DNA of 64,000 nt from Coprosoma sp963660615 (GCA_963660615.1 CAVKYE010000001.1:1-64000), one strand, 5' to 3'; counted from the first letter of the stretch, positions 33,193-42,283 are shown. The notes: generated by a model not told the origin, from the letters alone. Numbers and translations are program-made.

Positions 33193-34368
33193 CTAGTTTA
33201 TGTTTATGAATTTTTTGATATCATTTTTTTTGATGTTTTTTCCAGTTAATGATACGGCTGTTATAAGATTATCTTTTTTGATGTAGGCAACTATTGTTTT
33301 TTCATTTTCGCCGTACATGTAGCATTTTATTTTTTTGTTTTTATGAGTTATGGTGAACTCTTCGTCTTTTATGTTGGGGTTTGTTTGTTTTTTTTCTTTG
33401 ACTATTTCTTTATCCATTTGAATTGCTTCTTTTGTGGTTTGAAGGTATATGGAGTACTGCAAGATATTTTCTTTATTTGTGTAGGTTTTGGAAACGGATG
33501 AGGTTGATGACATTTTATAGTCTTCAGGTACGTTTATGTTTATGCTTTGATTTCCATAATAAAGTTTTTCTCCAGTTTCATAGTTTCCTAATAGGTTTGT
33601 TTTTACAGTACTTAGGGTGGTTGGATATTTTATGAATAGGCATGTTAGGGTAAAGGCGAGGATGATTATGAATATTATTAATATATAACCATCTTTTAGC
33701 CCTTTTTCTTTTTTGTATTCTTTTTCATTTGTATAGTATAGGTATAGGTGCGTTAAAGATAGATATATGCATGGGACCGTATATATAAATAAGATTCCAA
33801 AGGTTAATAATGATAGAATTATTAGACCTATGTAGCTTATTATCATGGCATATATTTGCACTCTTCTACCACTTATTAAATCTATGGTTTTTATGAATAT
33901 TTCTTTTATTTTTAAGCTTTTATTTCCTAGATATACTAATGGTAGGTAAAAAAATATGGGGATTATTGTTATTAGGATAATTATGTTTAGTATCGTTCCT
34001 ATTAGGGGGATTTTTGATAAAAGAAAATATATTATTAGGTAGGCTATTGAGATTATGGTATATAATATGGTGTATTTTTTTGATGGTTTTTGGAATAGTT
34101 TTTTTATATTTATTTCTTCATTTTTTGCTTTTTTTAGGTACATGTTCATATAGTTTAGGGTAATTGGGGCTAGAATAATGGAGGTGATGGTGCTTATTAT
34201 GATGTCTATGTATATAGAGTTTATATTATAGAAATTTTTGGTGATTAAAGTTATTATGGTGTTTAGTAAAATGGTTAGGGCAAATAAGATGACAGTTAAT
34301 AGTACTAGGGTTGTTTTGTTTTCTTTTTTTGTTTGTTTTTTTATGGTAATTCTTATGTTTTCGTTCAT
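33193..34368 (-). CDS. Multi-pass membrane protein with extracellular C-terminal domain
   Basis: I start this at ATG 34366-34368 because the AGGGGA ribosome binding site lies inside the longer frame that begins with TTG. The product, about 391 residues, has six to seven membrane segments (TTLVLLTVILFALTILLNTI, YTILYTIISIAYLIIYFLLS, IYAMIISYIGLIILSLLTFG among them), then after the last one a soluble region of about 130 residues (NINVPEDYKMSSTSSVSKTY). The multi-pass part resembles DUF975-like proteins. It lies next to the pseudopilin gene. Function unknown. Confidence 0.7.
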   Translation of the reverse strand: MNENIRITIKKQTKKENKTTLVLLTVILFALTILLNTIITLITKNFYNINSIYIDIIISTITSIILAPITLNYMNMYLKKAKNEEINIKKLFQKPSKKYTILYTIISIAYLIIYFLLSKIPLIGTILNIIILITIIPIFFYLPLVYLGNKSLKIKEIFIKTIDLISGRRVQIYAMIISYIGLIILSLLTFGILFIYTVPCIYLSLTHLYLYYTNEKEYKKEKGLKDGYILIIFIIILAFTLTCLFIKYPTTLSTVKTNLLGNYETGEKLYYGNQSININVPEDYKMSSTSSVSKTYTNKENILQYSIYLQTTKEAIQMDKEIVKEKKQTNPNIKDEEFTITHKNKKIKCYMYGENEKTIVAYIKKDNLITAVSLTGKNIKKNDIKKFININ

Positions 34369-34396
34369 GGTTTCCCCTCTTTTCAAACTATATACA

Positions 34397-34631
34397 TTAT
34401 AGCACGGCTACTATTGTTTTCGCAAGTGGGTGGTATTTTTTTAAAAAGTATTTTCTAGCTTTTAGGGTGTCATCTTGCTCATAAAGCAGGAGTGATAGGA
34501 ATATGGTATTGGGTACGTTTTTGTCTATGTTTTTTTTAGTTTGTGTATTCTTTGTTTTCAAAAAAAGGATGGGTATGATTTTTATAACCACTATACTCTT
34601 TTAATCTAGTTATTTTTTCTTCTTCAGTCAT
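34397..34631 (-). pseudogene. Small gene with apparent frameshift
   Basis: ATG 34629-34631 follows GGGAGG and opens MTEEEKITRLKEYSGYKNH, which ends after 31 codons. A one-base shift at a run of seven T (mRNA sense; 34560-34566) joins it to a second frame, FKTKNTQTKKNIDKNVPN to DDTLKARKYFLKKYHPLAK, giving a product of about 77 residues. The strong ribosome binding site and the continuous charged sequence argue for a real small gene broken, or read, by a shift. Function unknown. Confidence 0.45.
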
Positions 34632-34764
34632 TTTTTCCTCCCTTTTTTATGAGATTTTGTTAGCGGTTATTATACACTAAGTCTTATTAAAAATCAACGG
34701 TTTTATTTGGGCTTTTTGTATAATATTTTTGATTTTATTTAATAATATTTATTGGAGGTGCTTT

Positions 34765-35205
34765 ATGGATTTTAAAAAGCTTGCGGTTTTTATTGCTATT
34801 CCTTTGATTGCGGGAATTATTATTGGTCTTATTATTAATCCTTATATGGATTATGGTTCTTTAAATAAACCTTTTTTATCTCCCCCTTCTTTTGTTTTTC
34901 CTCTTGCTTGGAGCATTTTATATATTCTTATGGGTATTAGTGCTTATATTATTTCTAAAGATGGAAATGTGCCTATTATTTATTATATTCAACTTTGTGT
35001 TAATATGATGTGGAGTATTGTTTTTTTTGTTTTTAAACTTAGACTCTTTGCTTTTGTTTGGATTATTTTACTTATTATTTTGGTTATTATGATGATAAGA
35101 AAGTTTTTTGGTGTTAATTCTTTAGCGGCTTATCTTCAGATTCCTTATTTGATTTGGCTTTTGTTTGCGGCTTATTTGAATTTGGGCGTTTATTTTCTAA
35201 ATTAA
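34765..35205 (+). CDS. tspO: TspO/MBR-family membrane protein
   Basis: A 146-residue five-helix membrane protein. I start it at ATG 34765 behind TTGGAGGTGCTTT; a longer frame upstream lacks a ribosome binding site. LNKPFLSPPSFVFPLAWSILY is the conserved loop and start of helix 2 (family motif PxWxFxxxWxxLY), and helix 5 ends YLIWLLFAAYLNLGVY. TspO proteins bind tetrapyrroles such as porphyrin; the role here is unknown. One of the few + strand backbone genes. A bidirectional terminator follows. Confidence 0.9.
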   Translation: MDFKKLAVFIAIPLIAGIIIGLIINPYMDYGSLNKPFLSPPSFVFPLAWSILYILMGISAYIISKDGNVPIIYYIQLCVNMMWSIVFFVFKLRLFAFVWIILLIILVIMMIRKFFGVNSLAAYLQIPYLIWLLFAAYLNLGVYFLN

Positions 35206-35233
35206 AAGATTACTTTTTGAGTAATCCTTTTTT
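35205..35233 (+). terminator. Bidirectional terminator between tspO and the lysozyme gene
   Basis: Arms gattact (35208-35214) and agtaatc (35220-35226) followed by a T-run on the + strand, and by TTTTAATTT on the minus strand. The lysozyme stop lies inside the stem. Confidence 0.75.
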
Positions 35234-36193
35234 TAATAAATTTAGTAATTTTATGTTTTGGGTATATGAGCCTTTATAGTTTGTTATGCCGTTTTTTTGT
35301 GCAATTTCGTTTCTGTTTTCGAATGTACTATTTATGTTTAGTTTTTTTAGGGCGTCTACTAGTGAAAGGGTAAATGTGGTTAATTTGGGATAGTATTGAG
35401 TGTTTTTTCTTAAGTTATTTAATAGGTTTGTGTTTTGGGTGCTTGTACCTTTATATTCATCTTTGTATCCTAAACTTTCGTATAAAGTTTTTCTATATTC
35501 AAATGAACTATCTAGGTTTTGGCTTTTTAAGGCATCTACTATGGATGTACCTTTATAATCACTTAAGTCTTTTTGGTTTGTTTGATTTATATTTTCTTTT
35601 TTATTTGTGAATATATCTTTGTATAGTATATTCATGTCAACGTTACCGTTTATTCCGTTTACTTGACCTTTTGATGAATATTGCCACATGTCATATGTGC
35701 CTTTGTAGGTGTTTTGGTTATTATACTGTGCGACCCAGATGGTGTATTTTTTTTCTAGCTTTTCAGCATCTATGTGAGTGGTTAACCAATATTTATTTGC
35801 ATATATTCCGGCCCAATATCCTTTTTCTTCTATTTTCGTGCAGAAGGTTTCACATATTTCAGTTAGGGTGTTTTTATCTATATTTGTTTGTGATTTGTCT
35901 TCTATATCATAATATACTGGAAGGTTTAGGTTTCTTCCATCTAACCATTTTAAAGTTACTTCGGCTTCTTTTTTTGCTTCTTCTTTGGTTTTGGCATATG
36001 AATATATGTATACTCCTACTGGAAGGTTATTTTTGATAGCTTCACTGTAGTTTGTTTCAAATTTTGGATCTTTTTGATTTTCATACATTCCGTAACCTAT
36101 TCTAATTATTACAAATTTTATGTCGTCGTTTTTGACTTTTGTGTAGTCAATATCTCCTTGGTATTTTGAAATGTCTATTCCTTTATATTCCAT
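35210..36193 (-). CDS. GH25 lysozyme (N-acetylmuramidase) with two C-terminal wall-binding repeats
   Basis: A 327-residue glycoside hydrolase 25 enzyme cleaving the MurNAc-GlcNAc bond of peptidoglycan. GIDISKYQGDIDYTKV and LPVYYDIEDKS carry the catalytic Asp/Glu. After about residue 210 come two repeats of the Amidase02_C type: DYKGTSIVDALKSQNLDSSF and TFTLSLVDALKKLNINSTF, each followed by a tail like EYKGTSTQNTNLLNNLR. No signal peptide is present, as in phage endolysins or domesticated ones, so release needs a holin or lysis. Start ATG follows AAAGGAATGATTAA. Confidence 0.9.
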   Translation of the reverse strand: MEYKGIDISKYQGDIDYTKVKNDDIKFVIIRIGYGMYENQKDPKFETNYSEAIKNNLPVGVYIYSYAKTKEEAKKEAEVTLKWLDGRNLNLPVYYDIEDKSQTNIDKNTLTEICETFCTKIEEKGYWAGIYANKYWLTTHIDAEKLEKKYTIWVAQYNNQNTYKGTYDMWQYSSKGQVNGINGNVDMNILYKDIFTNKKENINQTNQKDLSDYKGTSIVDALKSQNLDSSFEYRKTLYESLGYKDEYKGTSTQNTNLLNNLRKNTQYYPKLTTFTLSLVDALKKLNINSTFENRNEIAQKNGITNYKGSYTQNIKLLNLLKKGLLKK

Positions 36194-36284
36194 TTAATCA
36201 TTCCTTTCTATTATTTTATATTCTGGAATGATTTTTTTGGAAACTTTTTTTACCCATGGATACTAACTTTTTCTTGTATAGGTA
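36194..36284. other. Gap between lysozyme and tRNA-Ser
   Basis: No gene is seen. The stretch holds the divergent upstream region of the lysozyme gene and leads into the tRNA promoter. Confidence 0.4.
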
Positions 36285-36313
36285 TTGACATCTATAGTTA
36301 TTTAAGGTAAAAT
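36285..36313 (+). promoter_or_regulatory. Promoter of tRNA-Ser
   Basis: TTGACA (36285-36290), 17 bases, TAAAAT (36308-36313), 15 bases before the tRNA 5' end. Confidence 0.75.
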
Positions 36314-36328
36314 TATGGATGTAAGTTT

Positions 36329-36419
36329 GGAGTAGTACTCAAGAGGCTGAAGAGGCGCCCCTGCTAAGGGTGTAGGTCGGGCAACTGGCGCGAGGGTTCA
36401 AATCCCTCCTACTCCGCCA
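36329..36419 (+). tRNA. tRNA-Ser (anticodon GCT)
   Basis: Class II tRNA with acceptor arms GGAGTAG/CTACTCC, discriminator G and encoded CCA. The anticodon loop is CTGCTAA, reading AGC/AGT codons. The long variable arm (TAGGTCGGGCAACTGGCGCG) is the serine type. Confidence 0.92.
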
Positions 36420-36435
36420 TTTTTTTTGACTTAAA

Positions 36436-36461
36436 TTCTTGAATGTTTTCAAGATTTTTTT
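36436..36461 (+). terminator. Terminator of tRNA-Ser
   Basis: Arms tcttgaa (36437-36443) and ttcaaga (36448-36454) followed by seven T. Confidence 0.75.
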
Positions 36462-36468
36462 ATAAATA

Positions 36469-36613
36469 AAAACTGTACTTTTTTATAAATGTCTACCCTA
36501 AAGGGTGCATTTCATTTTTTTTGATACAGTTTTTTTGAGTAATTTAGTAGTACATGCATTCTTTCGGTTTAACCTACTTTGACTAGAAGAAATCTTACAC
36601 CTTTAAATTACTC
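36469..36613 (-). other. Structured non-coding region after the 37-residue ORF
   Basis: Minus strand shows GAGTAATTT ... AAATTACTC (36605-36613 with 36537-36545) enclosing AGTAG/CTACT (36574-36578, 36546-36550), then AAACTGTA ... TACAGTTTT (36525-36533, 36469-36477) followed by a T/A-rich tail that may terminate. It begins just after the small ORF at 36629. It has no coding frame and does not match an RNA family that I recognise. Confidence 0.4.
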
Positions 36614-36628
36614 TTATTGATATAATTG

Positions 36629-36742
36629 TTATTTTTTTACTATATCAGTGTTTAGTGTTGCTTCTATGTTTACTACTTCATCTAATTTATTTATTTTGTT
36701 TTCTTTTGGTGTATGGTGATGAGATTTTTTTCTTTTTTTCAT
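36629..36742 (-). CDS. Small basic protein (37 residues)
   Basis: ATG 36740-36742 follows GGAGGTAATAT, a near-perfect ribosome binding site. The product starts MKKRKKSHHHTPKENK and continues with an acidic second half (LDEVVNIEATLNTDIV). It lies about 35 bases downstream of the 36777 gene on the same strand. Unknown; the poly-basic, tri-His start might bind nucleic acid or metal. Confidence 0.5.
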   Translation of the reverse strand: MKKRKKSHHHTPKENKINKLDEVVNIEATLNTDIVKK

Positions 36743-36776
36743 ATATTACCTCCATTGTTATTATGGGATAATTTTT

Positions 36777-37247
36777 TTATTTTATTCTTTTTTGTGGTGA
36801 TAAGATGTCTTTTATATTGACGTAACCATCTATTTCGTCTTTTCCTATAATTAAACAATATCTTTCTTGATTGTATTTGTTTAATGTATCTTCATTATAA
36901 AGGTCTTCTTTTGATAGGTTTAGTCTTTTGCCTGTTTTTATGTCATAAATATCTATTAGACAATTTGAAATCCATTCGTTTGCTTCTTGACCATTTGTTT
37001 CATTTATGGCTTCTAAAGCAGATGCATATATGATGCTTCCTTCTTTTATGTTTGGATAGTATGGTGTGTTTTGCTTTATATAAGTTATTTGTTCTATTGA
37101 TGGTTTTTCGAGTGTTTCTAAATAGCTTGATAAGGTAAATACGGCTGTTACCATTAGGGATGTTATGGCGACGGTGGTCAAAGTATATTTTATTTTTTCT
37201 TTGGTTTTAAATGTCTTTATTTGTATTTTTTGTCCATCTATTATCAT
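36777..37247 (-). CDS. Single-pass membrane protein, unknown
   Basis: A 156-residue protein with a cytoplasmic basic start, one membrane helix (residues about 22-42, TLTTVAITSLMVTAVFTLS) and an external domain of about 110 residues with YYPNIKEGSIIYASALEAIN and a C-terminal CLIIGKDEIDGYVNIKDIL. No family is recognised. It lies downstream of aspS with a gap of 66 bases containing no obvious terminator. Confidence 0.6.
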   Translation of the reverse strand: MIIDGQKIQIKTFKTKEKIKYTLTTVAITSLMVTAVFTLSSYLETLEKPSIEQITYIKQNTPYYPNIKEGSIIYASALEAINETNGQEANEWISNCLIDIYDIKTGKRLNLSKEDLYNEDTLNKYNQERYCLIIGKDEIDGYVNIKDILSPQKRIK

Positions 37248-37313
37248 AGTATCCCCCTTTTTGGTGTGATTATAATATCATTTTTGTTTGTTTTAGTCAA
37301 TAAAAAGTTCATA

Positions 37314-39053
37314 TTATCTTATTTTAATATGAACTTCACGTAATTGTTCTTCGGTTATTTCGCTAGGGCAACCCATCATGTTATCGATTCCACCTACGTT
37401 TGGTGGGAAGGCTTGAACTTCTCTTAGGTTTGGTTCGTCTCTTAGTAGCATTATTATTCTATCGATTCCTGGGGCCATTCCAGCATGTGGTGGTACTCCA
37501 TATTGGAAGGCTGTATATAGTGATTTGAATTTTTCTTTGACGGTTTCTTCTGTATATCCTACTAGGTTGAAGCCTTTCATTAGAAGGTTTAAATCGTGGT
37601 TTCTAACGGCTCCTGATGACATTTCGAAGCCATTACATACGAAATCAAATTGATATGCGAGTATGTCTTCGATGTCTTTTTCGTAGGCTTTTTCACCGCC
37701 TTGTGGCATGCTGAAAGGGTTATGACCAAAGTCGTATTTGTTTTCTTCTTCGTTATATTCGAACATTGGCATGTCGTTTATTATACAGAATTCGTATTTG
37801 TTTTTATCGATTAGTTGCATTTTTTCGCCTAAGTGTGTTCTTATTTTGCCAGCAAAGTTAGCGGCTAGACTTTCTTTTTTATTGGCTATGAAGAATAGAA
37901 CGCTTCCTTTTGTTAGGTTTGCTTTTTTTATGATGGCATTTCTTTCTTCTTCGCTTAAAAATTTATCGATTGGGCCTTTAAAGGTCATGTCTTCCATTAC
38001 ACTTATATACCCGATTCCTGGCATACCTATTGATGAAGCATAGTCTACGGTGTCATTGAACCATGAGTTTGGTTTGTCAGCAATGTTTTCTACTTTTATT
38101 CCTCTGATTGTTGATTTTTTAAATGGTCCAAAGGTTGTGTTTTTGAATTCTTCGGTTAGGTCAATTATTTCTAATGGGTTTCTTAAATCTGGTTTATCGG
38201 TTCCATATTTTAGCATGGCTTCTTTATACGGAATTCTTCTAAATGGTTTTGGTGAGACTTCTCTATTTGAGAAATGGGTAAATAGGTCATGGAATATTTC
38301 TTCACCTATTTTGTAAACGTCTTCTTCAGTTACGAAGGACATTTCGAAGTCTAGTTGGTAAAATTCTAGGGTTCTATCTGCTCTTCCGTCTTCATCTCTA
38401 AAGCATGGAGCGATTTGGTAGTATTTATCAAAGCCACCTACCATTAGTAGTTCTTTAAATATTTGTGGGGCTTGTGGTAAGGCGTAGAATTTTCCTTTGT
38501 ATTTTCTAGATGGTACTATAAAGTCTCTGGCACCTTCTGGTGATGAGGCGGTTAGGATTGGGGTTTGTACTTCGGTAAAGTTTAAACTATCCATTTTGCC
38601 TCTTAGGTATTTTAATACTTCGCTTCTAAATTTTATGGTGTCATGAACTTTTTTGTTTCTCATGTCTAAATAACGATATTTTAGTCTTACTTCTTCATTT
38701 ACATTTGTACTTGTTATTATTTCAAATGGTAGTTCGTTATTTGCTTTACCTAGAATTTTGAAGTCATCTACTAATAATTCAATGGTTCCTGTTTGGATGT
38801 TTGGGTTGTAGTTTTCTTCGTCTCTTTGTCTGATTTTTCCTTTGGCGGTTACTGATGATTCTCTAGTTAAGCCGTGAAAGATGGCATCATCGTTGCTTAC
38901 TAGTTGTAATACTCCAGTTTCATCTCTTAGATCTACGAAGATTACGCCACCGTGGTCTCTTATGTTTTCGATAAAGCCTGCTACTCTTATTTCTTTGTTT
39001 ATGTCTTTTTCGCTTAGGCTTTTACAGTATGTGTCTCTATATATATTACTCAC
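37314..39053 (-). CDS. aspS: Aspartyl-tRNA synthetase, bacterial type, probably non-discriminating
   Basis: A 579-residue class II synthetase. The N-terminal OB fold contains VAGFIENIRDHGGVIFVDLR. Motif 2 is FRDEDGRADRTLEFYQLDFE and motif 3 is PGIDRIIMLL; the GAD insertion of bacterial AspRS lies between. It starts at GTG 39051-39053 behind GAGAAGAGGT within the last codons of gatB. Its place at the end of the gatCAB operon under an Asn-specific T-box implies that it also charges tRNA-Asn with Asp for GatCAB to amidate. No asnS is in the window. Specificity is inference. Confidence 0.94.
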   Translation of the reverse strand: MSNIYRDTYCKSLSEKDINKEIRVAGFIENIRDHGGVIFVDLRDETGVLQLVSNDDAIFHGLTRESSVTAKGKIRQRDEENYNPNIQTGTIELLVDDFKILGKANNELPFEIITSTNVNEEVRLKYRYLDMRNKKVHDTIKFRSEVLKYLRGKMDSLNFTEVQTPILTASSPEGARDFIVPSRKYKGKFYALPQAPQIFKELLMVGGFDKYYQIAPCFRDEDGRADRTLEFYQLDFEMSFVTEEDVYKIGEEIFHDLFTHFSNREVSPKPFRRIPYKEAMLKYGTDKPDLRNPLEIIDLTEEFKNTTFGPFKKSTIRGIKVENIADKPNSWFNDTVDYASSIGMPGIGYISVMEDMTFKGPIDKFLSEEERNAIIKKANLTKGSVLFFIANKKESLAANFAGKIRTHLGEKMQLIDKNKYEFCIINDMPMFEYNEEENKYDFGHNPFSMPQGGEKAYEKDIEDILAYQFDFVCNGFEMSSGAVRNHDLNLLMKGFNLVGYTEETVKEKFKSLYTAFQYGVPPHAGMAPGIDRIIMLLRDEPNLREVQAFPPNVGGIDNMMGCPSEITEEQLREVHIKIR

Positions 39054-39057
39054 GTTT

Positions 39058-40512
39058 TTACCTCTTCTCTATTTCTTTACTCATAACTTCTTTGGCTAGG
39101 TTAGGACTTGCTTTGCCTCCAGTTTTTTTCATTATTTGTCCGACTAGGTAGTTTATCATTTGAACTTTTCCTGCTTTGTATTGTTTTATTACGTCTGGGT
39201 TTTCGTCTAATACTTCGTTTGCGATTTTTTCGATTTCACTTGTATCTGTTATTTGTTTTAGACCTTTTTCGCTTGCGATTTCTTTTGGTGTTTTGCCACT
39301 ATCTAGGCATTCTTTGAAGACGTCTTTGGCTTGTTGTGATGATATTTCTTTATCTTCAACCATTTTTATTAGTTGGGCTAGATGTTCTGGGGTGATGAGG
39401 GCTTCTTTTATGGTTTTTCCTTCTTTATTTAAGGCTCCTAGTAGGTTTGTGGTTATCCAGTTTGATGCGCTTTTGGCATTTGAACCTAGACTTACTGTTT
39501 TTTCATAGTAATCAGCTATTTCTTTTTCTTTGATGATTATACTGGCGTCATAGTCTGATATACCATATTTATTTATATACATTTCTTTTCTTTCTAGGGC
39601 TAGCATGGGGATTTCTTTTTTGATTTCTTCTATCCACTGTTTGGTTATTTTTATTTTTGGGATGTTTGGTTCGACGAAGTATTTGTAATCGATGGCGTCT
39701 ACTTTACTACGCATGAATTTTGTTGTCATTGAGTCTTCATCCCATCTTCTGGTTTGTTGTTGCATCTCTTCGTATTTACCATCTTCTTTTAGTTCGGTTT
39801 GTCTTTCTATTTCGTAGTTGATGGCATCTCTTACACCTCCAAAGGAGTTGACATTTTTTATTTCTATTTTTGTTCCCCAATTATTTGGATCTTTTTCGTC
39901 TAAATCTTTTTCCATTAGTGATATGTTGACATCACATCTTATTTGACCTTTTTTGCTATCGGCTTCGCTTATGTTTGCGTATTGGTAGATGCTTCTCATG
40001 GTTTCTAGAAATGCTACGGCTTCGTCGGCACTTTTAAAGCATGGGGTGGTTACTAGTTCTAGTAGTGGTACTCCAGCTCTATTGTAGTCTATTTTTGATA
40101 CGTTTCCTGTGTGTTCTGATGAGGCGGCATCTTCTTCTAGGTGTAAGTTATCTATTATGGCTTCTTTTATTTCACCGTTACATTCATATTTTAGTTTACC
40201 ATAGATTCCAACGGGAATTGGTTTTGTTTCTTGAGTTATTTGAAAACCTTTTGGAAGGTCTGGGTAGTAGTAGTTTTTTCTTTCAAAATACATATATTCT
40301 GGCTGTTTACAGTTTAAGATTAGGCTGGCCATTATGGCTTTTTTTACGGCCTGTTTATTGACTACTGGAAGGGTTCCTGGAAAGGCCATGTCTACTGGTC
40401 TTATGTTGGTGTTTGGGATTTCGTTGTAGTCGTTGGCTGCACGTGAAAATACTTTTGTTGTGGTTTCGCTTATTTCACAGTGCATTTCTAGTCCGATTAG
40501 TGCTTTATACAT
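39058..40512 (-). CDS. gatB: Aspartyl/glutamyl-tRNA(Asn/Gln) amidotransferase subunit B
   Basis: A 484-residue subunit that binds the misacylated tRNA and phosphorylates its side chain. It begins YKALIGLEMHCEISETTTKV and has FERKNYYYPDLPKGFQITQE and HLEEDAASSEH, the conserved kinase-site segments, and a C-terminal YqeY-like tRNA-binding tail (MINYLVGQIMKKTGGKASPN). The start overlaps the gatA stop. Confidence 0.96.
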   Translation of the reverse strand: MYKALIGLEMHCEISETTTKVFSRAANDYNEIPNTNIRPVDMAFPGTLPVVNKQAVKKAIMASLILNCKQPEYMYFERKNYYYPDLPKGFQITQETKPIPVGIYGKLKYECNGEIKEAIIDNLHLEEDAASSEHTGNVSKIDYNRAGVPLLELVTTPCFKSADEAVAFLETMRSIYQYANISEADSKKGQIRCDVNISLMEKDLDEKDPNNWGTKIEIKNVNSFGGVRDAINYEIERQTELKEDGKYEEMQQQTRRWDEDSMTTKFMRSKVDAIDYKYFVEPNIPKIKITKQWIEEIKKEIPMLALERKEMYINKYGISDYDASIIIKEKEIADYYEKTVSLGSNAKSASNWITTNLLGALNKEGKTIKEALITPEHLAQLIKMVEDKEISSQQAKDVFKECLDSGKTPKEIASEKGLKQITDTSEIEKIANEVLDENPDVIKQYKAGKVQMINYLVGQIMKKTGGKASPNLAKEVMSKEIEKR

Positions 40513-41969
40513 TATTTTACCTCCCTAACTGTTTGTCCTTGATATTCCATGTTTTTCTCTAATGCATAGGCGATGTTTAATATGTTTGTATCGTCGTAGC
40601 ATTTTCCAGTTATGTTTAGTCCAACTGGAAGATTATTTATAAATCCATCTGGAATGGTTATTGATGGGAATCCTCCGAAGTTCCCTATTTGAAGATGGTC
40701 TTCTAGGGCGTTTATGTTTTTGTCTTTACCAGAGAATACGTAGTTTATATCTTTGGCTGGTCCTGTACTTACTGGAAGGATTACACCGTCGTATTTTTCA
40801 AATAGACTATTCCATTTGTCTACTAATAGTCTTCTTACTCTTTGAGCGTTGTGGAAATATCTATCTTTGTTTTGTGATTGTAGGACGTATGAACCGATTA
40901 CAAATCTTCTTTTTATTAGTGATGAAAAGCCTTCGGTACGATATTTTTTCATTGATTCATCCCATGTTTTGCCTTCGGCTCTTGGTCCAAATATGAAGCC
41001 TGTTAGGTTACTCATGTTTGAGGTTGCTTCGGCACATGAGATTACGACGTATACTGATGGTTCTGCATCTAAAAGTTTTCTATCTACTGATACTCCTTCT
41101 ACTTTGATACCTAGGCTTTCACATAGTTTTAGTTTTTGTTTGAAGTTTTCTAGGTGTTTTTTTAATTCTTCGCTGGCATTTGGATAGTTTTCGATATCAC
41201 ATAGTTCTTTTATGTAGCATAGTTTTTTATTTTTTACGTTTCCATCTATACTATCATATAATTTTATGTTTGATGAGTCCCATGTTGTCATGTCGTTTTT
41301 GTCTAGACCTTTCATGGCATCTACTACGATGGCGGCATCTTTGACACTTCTTGTTAAAGCTCCGCAGTGGTCTAGGCTACTGGCGAATGGGAAAAGTCCG
41401 TATCTTGATATCATACCATAGGTTGGTTTATACCCGACGATTCCGCAGTAAGCGGCTGGTTTTCTAATTGAATCTCCTGTGTCACTTCCTGTTGCGAATG
41501 GGATTACTCCGGCGGCAACGGCAGCGGCTGAACCTGATGATGATCCTGCACACATTTTTGTTGTATCCCATGGGTTTAGAATGTTTCCAGTGTGAGCGGT
41601 GGTTCCTGTTCCTCCCATTCCAAATTCATCCATAGCGGTTTTACTTACCATGACTGCACCATTTTTTTCTAAGTTAGTTATAGCGGTAGCTGTGAAGAAT
41701 GGAACGTAGTCTTTTAGGGTGTTTGATGAACCTGTTGATAGGATTCCTTTTGTACTGTAGTTGTCTTTAGCAGCGTATGGCACACCTGATAGAAGGTTAT
41801 CATTTATTTTTGTGTCTTTTACGTCTTCTAGAATTGTAATGAAGGCATTACATTTTTCTTGTAAGGCTTTTGATTTTTCTATAGCTTCTTGTATTAGCTC
41901 TTTGCTTGTTGTTTTTCCTTCTATTAAGGCTTTATGTATTTCTTCTATACTTTTATCCATGTATGTCAT
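40512..41969 (-). CDS. gatA: Aspartyl/glutamyl-tRNA amidotransferase subunit A
   Basis: A 485-residue amidase-signature enzyme that frees ammonia from Gln or Asn. The catalytic triad is visible: Lys68 in GVPYAAKDNY, and two Ser in GSSSGSAAAVAAG and GSDTGDSIRKPAAYCG. It lies one base after gatC and overlaps gatB. Confidence 0.96.
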   Translation of the reverse strand: MTYMDKSIEEIHKALIEGKTTSKELIQEAIEKSKALQEKCNAFITILEDVKDTKINDNLLSGVPYAAKDNYSTKGILSTGSSNTLKDYVPFFTATAITNLEKNGAVMVSKTAMDEFGMGGTGTTAHTGNILNPWDTTKMCAGSSSGSAAAVAAGVIPFATGSDTGDSIRKPAAYCGIVGYKPTYGMISRYGLFPFASSLDHCGALTRSVKDAAIVVDAMKGLDKNDMTTWDSSNIKLYDSIDGNVKNKKLCYIKELCDIENYPNASEELKKHLENFKQKLKLCESLGIKVEGVSVDRKLLDAEPSVYVVISCAEATSNMSNLTGFIFGPRAEGKTWDESMKKYRTEGFSSLIKRRFVIGSYVLQSQNKDRYFHNAQRVRRLLVDKWNSLFEKYDGVILPVSTGPAKDINYVFSGKDKNINALEDHLQIGNFGGFPSITIPDGFINNLPVGLNITGKCYDDTNILNIAYALEKNMEYQGQTVREVK

Positions 41970-41970
41970 G

Positions 41971-42267
41971 TTATCCCACCATCCTTGGTACTATTACGGA
42001 AGTTCCGTCTTCGTCATCACAGTTTTTTAGTAAGTCTTCTTTTGGTATTGACTCTTCTTTTATGTCTTCTTCGAAGGTGCATTCGAAATTGTCTAGAGCA
42101 TGTGTCATTGGCTCTATTTCACTTATTCCTTCTATTTGGTTTATTCTGTCTATGCTTGCATCGATTTCTTCGAATTCATCTAGTACTTTTTTATTTTCTT
42201 CTTCGGTTAATCCGATTAATAGTTTATCTGCATAATCGTCAACCATTTCTTTGGTAAATTTTTGCAT
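41971..42267 (-). CDS. gatC: Aspartyl/glutamyl-tRNA amidotransferase subunit C
   Basis: A 98-residue linker subunit that wraps GatA and GatB. It has FEEIDASIDRINQIEGISEI followed by EPMTHALDNFECTFEEDIKE, the family core, where VxPMxH is usual. Its ATG follows TTGGAGGAATAAAAA. It is the first gene of gatC-gatA-gatB-aspS, preceded by a terminator-like hairpin and the six tRNA-Asn genes. Confidence 0.9.
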   Translation of the reverse strand: MQKFTKEMVDDYADKLLIGLTEEENKKVLDEFEEIDASIDRINQIEGISEIEPMTHALDNFECTFEEDIKEESIPKEDLLKNCDDEDGTSVIVPRMVG

Positions 42268-42283
42268 TTTTTATTCCTCCAAA

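Noticed and set aside
36537..36613. Possible T-box or riboswitch next to tRNA-Ser
   Set aside because: The GGTGG-ACC T-box motif is missing and there is no downstream synthetase or amino-acid gene in the right direction.
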